This document shows, one piece after another, positions 1-4,856 of a DNA stretch of 13,824 bases (the first letter of the stretch is position 1; every line of letters begins with the position of its first letter). The notes under the pieces are model-generated. The model was given only the letters and a program-made list of their open reading frames with translations. It was not told the origin of the DNA and made no database searches. This stretch comes from JAJKJG01 sp036386395 (GTDB lineage: Bacteria; Pseudomonadota; Alphaproteobacteria; Rhizobiales; Beijerinckiaceae). The stretch covers positions 1-13,824 of the forward strand of contig DASVVU010000182.1 of the NCBI GenBank assembly GCA_036386395.1, in the 5' to 3' direction. The position numbers were made by a program, and so were the translations under genes.

Positions 1-1
1 G

Positions 2-226
2 GCCACCGGGCGGCTCCTCGAGGTGCAGGAGGCGGTCTCGGTCGCAGGCTTTGGCGCCGAAGTCGCCGCGACCGTCGCCGAGCGTCTGCACAAGGCGCTG
101 AAGGCTCCGGTCAAGCGCCTCGGCGCCCCCCGCGCGCCGATCTCCTACGCGCCGCCCCTCGAGGACGTCGTGCGGGTGAGCGAGGCGATGATCGTCGCGG
201 CGGCGGAGGGATTGGTGCGGGGCTGA
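2..226 (+). CDS. 2-oxoacid dehydrogenase E1 component, beta subunit (C-terminal fragment)
   Basis: This is the 3' end of a gene that begins before the window; 74 residues are visible before a TGA stop. The fragment opens with TGRLLEVQEA, continues through GFGAEVAATVAE and APVKRLGAPRAPISYAPPLED, and ends in a helix. This is the order seen in the C-terminal transketolase-like domain of the E1 beta subunits of pyruvate, branched-chain 2-oxoacid and acetoin dehydrogenases, where the domain contacts the alpha subunit and helps form the thiamine diphosphate site. The fragment is too short to say which substrate is used. The reading frame is open from base 2. The next gene, hslO, is convergent, with its stop at 358. 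The 131 bases between them hold a short tandem repeat but no convincing terminator. Confidence 0.72.
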   Translation, partial: ATGRLLEVQEAVSVAGFGAEVAATVAERLHKALKAPVKRLGAPRAPISYAPPLEDVVRVSEAMIVAAAEGLVRG

Positions 227-334
227 GGCTTCGACGGACGTCGCTCCCCTGTATCTGTTCTGGTCCGGGTGCGGTTAAGCTCCGGGTGCCCGGGCGGACG
301 GCGCCCGTATAATCCTAGAGTTCCTAGACATGGC

Positions 335-354
335 ACACCGGCGTACACCGGCGT
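335..354. repeat. 10-base tandem direct repeat (2 copies)
   Basis: The decamer ACACCGGCGT occurs twice head to tail (335-344 and 345-354), just before the convergent hslO stop codon at 358. A hexamer CCTAGA is also repeated nearby (314-319 and 323-328). No function is evident; it may be a replication-slippage remnant. Confidence 0.5.
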
Positions 355-357
355 CCC

Positions 358-1347
358 TCACGCCTCCGGCCGCGCCACCTCGGCCTCCACCTCGGCCGGG
401 TCGAGGTCGTAGCGGCGGGAGCAGAATTCGCAGGTGATGCGGATTTGGCCGTCGTCGCCGACCATGTCGCGGCGGTCCTCGGGAGAAAAGCGCCGCATCA
501 TCGCCATGATGCGCTCGCGCGAGCAGCGGCAGGCCTCGCGCACGCCCGCGGGCTCGAACACCCTGACGCCACGCTCGTGGAAGAGGCGGTAGAGGAGGCG
601 CTCGCTCGCGAGCTTCGGGTCGACGAGCTCGTGGTCCTCGATGGTGTCGACGAGGGCCTTGGCCTCGACCCAGGCGTCGTCCTCGCGCGGCGCCTCCGCG
701 CCCTCGGAGGGGTGGCCCTCGGGCACGTCGCCGGGGGGCAGGTCCGCCTGGCGCATGCGCTCGGGGGAGGCCGGCAGGAACTGCACCATGAGGCCGCCGG
801 CCCGCCAGGCCCGTTCCCCGCCCGCGAGCTCCTCGGCGACGGCGAGCCGCACCCGGGTCGGGATCTGCTCGGACTGACGGAAGTACTGGTGCGCCGCCTC
901 CTCGAAGCCCTGGCCCTCCAGCGCCACGACGCCCTGGTAGCGGCTGCGCTCGGAGCCCTGGTCGATGGTCATGGCCAGGATGCCGTGGCCGAGGAGATCG
1001 GCCGTCTTCTGCGCGCCGGCACCGAGCCCCGCCACCTTCTCGGCGTCGAAGCGAGCGGTGGCGCGCAGGCGGTCGGGCGCGTCGAAGTCGACGACGATCA
1101 TCGCGACCGGGCCGTCGGACTTGGTCTGGAGCTGGAAGCGGCCCTCGAACTTGAGGGAGGAGCCCAAGAGCACGGTCAGCGCCGCGGCCTCGCCGATGGC
1201 GCGGGCGACGGCGTCCGGATAGCCGTGGCGGGAGAGAATCGTGTCGACGGAGGGGCCGAGCCGCACCACGCGCCCGCGGGTGTCGAGGGCCTCGACCGCA
1301 AACGGCAGGACGACGTCGTCGGCGGCCTCGAACGCGCCGAGCTTCAT
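358..1347 (-). CDS. hslO: Hsp33 redox-regulated molecular chaperone
   Basis: The 329-residue product matches Hsp33, a cytoplasmic holdase chaperone that is held inactive by zinc and switched on by oxidative unfolding. The zinc-binding redox switch is intact: C273-x-C275, then 30 residues, then C306-x-x-C309, near the C terminus as expected. The N-terminal part (MKLGAFEAADDVVLPFAVEA) and the central segment with YQGVVALEGQ and YFRQSEQIPT are typical of the family. The protein is somewhat longer than the E. coli form (about 290 residues), with an extra acidic/proline-rich loop around residues 200-225. The ATG start has a GAGGG ribosome site that overlaps the end of argF, only 7 bases upstream, so it is very probably translated from the argD-argF mRNA. 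It is the last gene of that operon before a convergent gene. Confidence 0.95.
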   Translation of the reverse strand: MKLGAFEAADDVVLPFAVEALDTRGRVVRLGPSVDTILSRHGYPDAVARAIGEAAALTVLLGSSLKFEGRFQLQTKSDGPVAMIVVDFDAPDRLRATARFDAEKVAGLGAGAQKTADLLGHGILAMTIDQGSERSRYQGVVALEGQGFEEAAHQYFRQSEQIPTRVRLAVAEELAGGERAWRAGGLMVQFLPASPERMRQADLPPGDVPEGHPSEGAEAPREDDAWVEAKALVDTIEDHELVDPKLASERLLYRLFHERGVRVFEPAGVREACRCSRERIMAMMRRFSPEDRRDMVGDDGQIRITCEFCSRRYDLDPAEVEAEVARPEA

Positions 1348-1354
1348 GGCACCC

Positions 1355-2296
1355 TCATGCCTCGACGGCCCCGAAGCACCAGGCCAGGATGCCCTTCTGG
1401 GCGTGGAGGCGGTTCTCGGCCTCGTCGAAGACGACGGAGCGCGGCCCGTCCATGACCTCGTCGGTCACCTCCTCGCCCCGGTGCGCCGGCAGGCAATGCA
1501 TGAAGATCGCGCCGTCGCCCGCCGCGTCCATCAGCTTGGCGTTGACCTGGTAGGGCTTGAGCAGGTTGTGGCGCCGGCCCTCGTCCTCGTCGCCCATGGA
1601 GACCCAGGCGTCGGTCACGACGGCGTCCGCCCCCGCCACGGCCTCGAACGGATCGCGCGTCACCGTCACCTTCGCGCCCTCGCGCTTCGCCCAGGTCAAA
1701 AGCTCGGGGCGCGGGTGGAGTTCCGGCGGCGTCGCGACGCGGACGGTAAAGTCGAGCCTCGCCGCCGCGTGGACCCAGGAGGCCAGCACGTTGTTGGCGT
1801 CGCCGGTCCAGGCGACGGTGCGGCCGCTGATCGGCCCGCGGTGCTCCTCGAAGGTCAGGACGTCGGCCATGATCTGGCACGGATGCGTGAGCTTCGTGAG
1901 CCCGTTGATGACCGGGATGGTCGCGTGCTCGGCCAGTTCCAGCATCATGGCGTGGTCGAGGATGCGGATCATGATGGCGTCGACGTAGCGGGAGAGCACC
2001 CGCGCCGTGTCCGCGATGGTCTCGCCGCGGCCGAGCTGCATCTCCTGGCCGGTGAGCATCAAGGTCTCGCCGCCAAGCTCGCGCATCGCCATGTCGAAGG
2101 AGACGCGGGTGCGGGTCGAGGGCTTGTCGAACACCATCGCGAGGGCCTTGCCGGCGAGCGGCCCGTCCTTGCGGATCTCGCCCTTGCGCCGGCGCGCCTT
2201 CATGGCGGCGCTCGCGTCGAGGACGCGGCGGAGCTCCGCGCCGGAGAAATCCTTGAGGTCGAGGAAGTCGCGCTTGCCGCGTGAGCCGTCGATCAT
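1355..2296 (-). CDS. argF: Ornithine carbamoyltransferase (anabolic)
   Basis: The 313-residue enzyme transfers a carbamoyl group from carbamoyl phosphate to ornithine to give citrulline in arginine biosynthesis. All signature motifs are present: the carbamoyl-phosphate loop STRTR at 60-64, HPCQ at 138-141, the ornithine-binding D229-x-x-x-SMG at 233-235, and HCLP at 267-270 with the catalytic Cys268. Length is normal for the anabolic enzyme. The reading frame stays open far upstream inside argD, but family alignment begins at the MIDGSRGKRDF start, whose ATG overlaps the argD stop in an ATGA arrangement. A GGAG sits 7 bases before it, within the end of argD. The 4-base overlap indicates translational coupling. 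hslO follows after 7 bases. Confidence 0.96.
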   Translation of the reverse strand: MIDGSRGKRDFLDLKDFSGAELRRVLDASAAMKARRRKGEIRKDGPLAGKALAMVFDKPSTRTRVSFDMAMRELGGETLMLTGQEMQLGRGETIADTARVLSRYVDAIMIRILDHAMMLELAEHATIPVINGLTKLTHPCQIMADVLTFEEHRGPISGRTVAWTGDANNVLASWVHAAARLDFTVRVATPPELHPRPELLTWAKREGAKVTVTRDPFEAVAGADAVVTDAWVSMGDEDEGRRHNLLKPYQVNAKLMDAAGDGAIFMHCLPAHRGEEVTDEVMDGPRSVVFDEAENRLHAQKGILAWCFGAVEA

Positions 2297-3501
2297 TCGG
2301 CGGCTCCGCGCCGGGCGACCGCCATCATCTCGCGCTCGATCGCCGCGCAGGCGCGGTCGAGGCGGCGCACGGCCTCGCCGACCTCGGCCTCGCCGACGAT
2401 GAGCGGCGGCACGAGCCGCACGACGTTGTCGCCGGCCGTGATGGCGATGAGCTTCTCGCCGCGCGCCGCCGCCGCGAAGTCGGTGTTCGGGACGTTGACG
2501 CGAAGGCCGAGCAGCAGGCCGGCCCCGCGGATCTCGGCGATCACCGCCGGGTGACGGTCCATGAGCTCGGCGAGGCGCTGCTTCAAGAGGAGGCTCGTGC
2601 GCTGCACGTGCTCGAGGAAGCCCGGCTCCAGCATCACGTCGAGCACGGCGTTGCCGACCGCCATGGCGAGCGGATTGCCGCCGAAGGTCGTGCCGTGGCT
2701 GCCGACCCCGATGCCCTTGGCGGCCTCGGCCGTCGCGAGGCACGCGCCCAAGGGGAAGCCGCCGCCGATGCCCTTCGCGACCGCCATGATGTCCGGCGCG
2801 ATCCCGGCCCACTCGTGGGCGAAGAGCTTGCCGGTGCGCCCCATCCCGCTCTGCACCTCGTCGAGGACGAGGAGGAGGCCGTGCTCGTCGCAGAGCTCCC
2901 GCAGGCCGCGCAGGCACTGCGTCGGCACGACGCGCACGCCGCCCTCGCCTTGCACCGGCTCGACGAGGATCGCGCCGGTCTCGGGCCCGATCGCCCGGCG
3001 CAGCGCGTCGTGGTCGCCGAAGGGCACCTGGTCGAAGCCGTCGACCTTGGGGCCGAAGCCTTCGAGGTACTTCTTCTGCCCGCCGGCCGCGATCGCCGCG
3101 AGCGTGCGGCCGTGGAACGCGCCCTCGAAGGTGACGACGCGGAAGCGCCCGGGCTCGCCGTTGGCGAAGTGGTACTTGCGCGCGATCTTGATCGACGCCT
3201 CGATCGCCTCGGCGCCGGAGTTCGTGAAGAAGGCATAGTCCGCGAAGGTCGCGTCGAGGAGGCGCTGCGCCAGGCGCTCTCCTTGCGGATTGCGGAACAG
3301 GTTCGAGACGTGCCAGACCTTCCTGGCCTGCTCGGTCAGCGCCTCGACGAGGTGGGGGTGGGCGTGGCCGAGCGCATTGACCGCGATGCCGGCACCGAAG
3401 TCGAGGTATCGCTCGCCGTCATGCCCGAAGAGCCAGGGGCCTTCGCCCCGCTCGAACGCGAGGTCGGCGGGCGCATAGGTCGGCAGAAGGGGCGAGGTCA
3501 C
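2293..3501 (-). CDS. argD: Acetylornithine aminotransferase (PLP-dependent)
   Basis: The 402-residue class III aminotransferase converts N-acetylglutamate semialdehyde to N-acetylornithine with glutamate as amino donor, and in many bacteria it also serves the diaminopimelate pathway. Visible landmarks are NSGAEA at 94-99 (phosphate-binding), FHGRT at 129-133, the cofactor-ring aspartate in DEVQSG at 214-219, and the Schiff-base lysine K243 in AKGIGGGFPLG. Length is typical. Translation starts at GTG, preceded by a GGGAG at a 7-base distance. It is the first gene of the argD-argF-hslO operon and is divergent from gcrA. A sigma70-like promoter and a terminator-like hairpin lie in its leader, so both GcrA/methylation control and attenuation are conceivable. 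Confidence 0.95.
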   Translation of the reverse strand: MTSPLLPTYAPADLAFERGEGPWLFGHDGERYLDFGAGIAVNALGHAHPHLVEALTEQARKVWHVSNLFRNPQGERLAQRLLDATFADYAFFTNSGAEAIEASIKIARKYHFANGEPGRFRVVTFEGAFHGRTLAAIAAGGQKKYLEGFGPKVDGFDQVPFGDHDALRRAIGPETGAILVEPVQGEGGVRVVPTQCLRGLRELCDEHGLLLVLDEVQSGMGRTGKLFAHEWAGIAPDIMAVAKGIGGGFPLGACLATAEAAKGIGVGSHGTTFGGNPLAMAVGNAVLDVMLEPGFLEHVQRTSLLLKQRLAELMDRHPAVIAEIRGAGLLLGLRVNVPNTDFAAAARGEKLIAITAGDNVVRLVPPLIVGEAEVGEAVRRLDRACAAIEREMMAVARRGAAE

Positions 3502-3523
3502 GGCCTATCTCCCGGAAAGCGAG

Positions 3524-3542
3524 TCCGGCCCGGCGGGCCGGA
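3524..3542 (-). other. Perfect stem-loop in the argD leader
   Basis: An 8-base perfect inverted repeat (TCCGGCCC, 3-base loop, GGGCCGGA) lies 22 bases upstream of the argD GTG start, between the terminator-like hairpin and the ribosome site. In the mRNA it would form a very stable all but G/C stem. No U-run follows it, so it is not itself a terminator. It could affect translation start or stabilise the 5' end. Confidence 0.45.
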
Positions 3543-3572
3543 AACGAAAAGCGCCGCCTCGTCGGGCGGCAC
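3542..3572 (-). terminator. Terminator-like hairpin (possible attenuator) in the argD leader
   Basis: Read on the minus strand, GTGCCGCC, a six-base loop CGACGA, and GGCGGCGC form an 8-pair stem with one G-U pair. TTTT and, two bases later, TTT follow. This is the layout of an intrinsic terminator, and it faces argD. The predicted transcription start of the argD promoter would be near 3574, so the hairpin would sit at the very 5' end of the mRNA. No arginine-rich leader peptide was seen upstream. It may therefore be an early-termination element, a terminator for a transcript from further upstream, or simply a 5' stem. Confidence 0.42.
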
Positions 3573-3580
3573 CGTCCGAG

Positions 3581-3608
3581 ATTCTATGAATGCGCGGGCG
3601 CGAGTCAA
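3581..3608 (-). promoter_or_regulatory. Predicted sigma70-type promoter of argD-argF-hslO
   Basis: On the minus strand a TTGACT -35 box (3603-3608) and a TAGAAT -10 box (3581-3586) are separated by 16 bases, a near-consensus match that stands out in such GC-rich DNA. The predicted start lies about 75 bases upstream of the argD GTG. A GANTC site overlaps each box (3602-3606 and 3580-3584), which would expose both to CcrM methylation. Confidence 0.55.
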
Positions 3609-3682
3609 ATCAATGTCCTCGATGCAGAGGATCAGCCCGCGTGAGGAAAAGGCGGCGCCCGTCTCGGGGGTGAGTCAAATCA
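3602..3682. repeat. Two exact copies of GAGTCAAATCA, 70 bases apart
   Basis: The 11-mer GAGTCAAATCA occurs at 3602-3612 and 3672-3682. The first copy contains the predicted argD -35 box and the second lies 70 bases further upstream, without a recognisable -10 partner. Each copy begins with a GANTC site. The pair looks like two copies of an operator or activator site, but I cannot assign a regulator. Confidence 0.5.
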
Positions 3683-3779
3683 TCTCAGGGAGCGGTGGAC
3701 AGAGGGCATCTCCTGGGGAAAAGCGAGTGCGGCCGCAAAGCCCGACTCTTGCGCCCGAGTCAGCACCCCTTGTAGGTTC

Positions 3780-3879
3780 GCCGCAGTCGAAACACGACAT
3801 TTCGTGCGGCGGCCTTAATCCCGAGTAACGAGCCCTTGAAGCGGCGCGGACCAGTGCTTGTCCGCGATCCCTGAGGGAT
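3780..3879 (+). other. Series of stem-loops upstream of gcrA
   Basis: Three inverted repeats precede gcrA. 3780-3810 has GCCGCA/TGCGGC outer arms and CGAAA/TTTCG inner arms with a 2-base bulge. 3845-3866 is a perfect 7-base repeat (CGCGGAC, 8-base loop, GTCCGCG). 3867-3879 follows at once as ATCCC-TGA-GGGAT. None is followed by a T-run. If transcription begins upstream of 3780 they would form a structured gcrA leader; no clear -10/-35 pair for gcrA was found, so the transcript start is unknown. The last stem abuts the tandem GATTCC-GATTCC (3877-3888), which carries two GANTC sites. Confidence 0.4.
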
Positions 3880-3919
3880 TCCGATTCCGGGCAAGGCCGC
3901 CCACGCCGAGGAGCGAGCC

Positions 3920-4468
3920 ATGACGGATGCGGCCCTGCCCTGGACGGACGAGCGCGTCGAGCTTCTCAAGAAGTTCTGGGCCGACGGCCTGAGCGCGAGC
4001 CAGATCGCGGCCCGGATGGGCGGCGTCACGCGCAACGCCGTGATCGGCAAGGTGCACCGCCTCGGCCTCTCCGGGCGGGCGAAGAGCGCGACCGCCCCGG
4101 CGCAGCCGCGCCCGAAGAAGCCGGCGCGCGCGCCGAGCCATCCGCTGACCCATCGTCCCGCCGCGCACGGCAACGCGGCGCTCGCGGCGCTCGCGGCGCA
4201 TCCGCGCGAGGAGCCGGAAGCCGCGTCCGAGCCGCACGTCGAGCTCGACGAGGACGTGGTGATCCCGATGTCGGAGCGGGTCACCATCATGGAGCTCAGG
4301 GACTCCATGTGCCGCTGGCCCATGGGCGACCCGACGACGCCGGAGTTCCGCTTCTGCGGCGGCAAGGCGACCCCCGGCCTGCCCTACTGCCAGCACCATT
4401 GCCGCATCGCCTATCAGCCCGCCGCCGAGCGCCGCCGCGACCGCGAGCGGCGCATCGCCTTCCGATAA
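3920..4468 (+). CDS. gcrA: GcrA cell-cycle transcriptional regulator
   Basis: The 182-residue protein has the two-part structure of GcrA. The N-terminal helix-turn-helix (about residues 7-53: WTDERVELLKKFW, SASQIAARMG, VTRNAVIGKVHRLGLSGR) is the domain that binds DNA with methylated GANTC sites. A Pro/Ala/Arg-rich linker (about 55-115) follows. The conserved C-terminal domain (about 125-165), with CRWPMGDP at 131-138, FCGG at 146 and PYCQHHC at 155-161, is the part known in Caulobacter to bind sigma70. GcrA is a master co-activator of cell-cycle and division genes in alphaproteobacteria. The ATG has GAGGAG (3908-3913) six bases upstream. The gene is divergent from argD, and the shared upstream region holds eight GANTC sites, suggesting autoregulation. 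Confidence 0.95.
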   Translation: MTDAALPWTDERVELLKKFWADGLSASQIAARMGGVTRNAVIGKVHRLGLSGRAKSATAPAQPRPKKPARAPSHPLTHRPAAHGNAALAALAAHPREEPEAASEPHVELDEDVVIPMSERVTIMELRDSMCRWPMGDPTTPEFRFCGGKATPGLPYCQHHCRIAYQPAAERRRDRERRIAFR

Positions 4469-4536
4469 GGCATGTCGCCTTCGGCCGTCCCAGCCTGCGC
4501 CGCGCCGCAGCCCTCGCCACGGCCTGAATAGGCGGG

Positions 4537-4776
4537 CTACCGCCCGCGGATCGGCTCGATGTGGGCGGCGCGGCGCCAGAGGAGGTAGACGACGTAGAGG
4601 GCCGCGAGGCTGAACAGGCCCATGAGGACGTGGCCGACCGCGTCGCCGAGCTCGAACAAGCCGGCGAGCGCCCAGCCGGCCGCGAGCGCGACCCCGAACA
4701 CCTCCGTGCCGATCAGGATCAGCACGCTCGTGACGGTGATCAGGTTCTGCCAGTTGATGCCGTTGCGGCGGGCCAA
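4537..4776 (-). CDS. Small two-helix membrane protein, function unknown
   Basis: About 79 residues with a basic N terminus (ARRNG), a first hydrophobic span at about residues 10-38 and a second at about 47-67, ending WRRAAHIEPIRGR. Both ends are probably cytoplasmic. I do not recognise a named family. I chose the TTG at 4776 because a GGAG lies 7 bases before it and because codons upstream (CTA, GGT, AGT, AGA) are unlike this genome's coding sequence. An alternative TTG at 4830 also has a strong AGGAGG but only four bases away, and would add 18 residues. The gene is convergent with gcrA and divergent from the gamma-glutamyltransferase gene. Confidence 0.7.
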   Translation of the reverse strand: MARRNGINWQNLITVTSVLILIGTEVFGVALAAGWALAGLFELGDAVGHVLMGLFSLAALYVVYLLWRRAAHIEPIRGR

Positions 4777-4856
4777 GGTCCGTCTCCGGTTGCGGAAGGC
4801 GGCACTACCGCATAGGGGGGCTTCGAGCAACGTCCCTCCTGACGCACCCTTAAAGA

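Larger units (their letters stand above)
3521..3887. promoter_or_regulatory. Cluster of eight GANTC (CcrM) sites between argD and gcrA
   Basis: GANTC sites begin at 3521 (GAGTC), 3580 (GATTC), 3602 (GAGTC), 3672 (GAGTC), 3744 (GACTC), 3757 (GAGTC), 3877 (GATTC) and 3883 (GATTC). Reading the rest of the 13.8-kb window by eye I found only about ten more. GANTC is the target of the alphaproteobacterial cell-cycle methyltransferase CcrM, and GcrA activates promoters carrying methylated GANTC. The cluster lies directly between gcrA and the divergent arg operon, so a regulatory role is a reasonable inference. It has not been shown here. Confidence 0.6.

Noticed and set aside
308..313. A perfect TATAAT hexamer after the E1 beta fragment
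   Set aside because: No -35 box lies at a suitable distance, and it would read into hslO antisense. Probably chance.
445..1455. A 336-codon plus-strand frame across hslO
   Set aside because: Antisense shadow of hslO, whose zinc-binding cysteines and family sequence are clear on the minus strand.
2281..3828. A 515-codon open frame on the plus strand across argD and the intergenic region
   Set aside because: It is antisense to argD, where the minus-strand product has all aminotransferase motifs. The plus-strand translation matches nothing I recognise.
3586..3828. An 80-codon ATG frame within the argD-gcrA intergenic region, plus strand
   Set aside because: Many codons end in A or T (AAT, TCA, AGT, TCT, ACT, CTT, GTA), unlike real genes here, and it overlaps the argD promoter. 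No ribosome site precedes it.
3815..3829. TTAA-N7-TAAC upstream of gcrA, resembling a CtrA box
   Set aside because: Two mismatches in the second half-site make it too weak to claim, although gcrA control by CtrA is known in Caulobacter.
4532..4547. A 6-pair GC stem-loop at the end of the small membrane protein gene, near the end of gcrA
   Set aside because: It overlaps the stop codon and has no T-run on either strand, so it is not a convincing bidirectional terminator.
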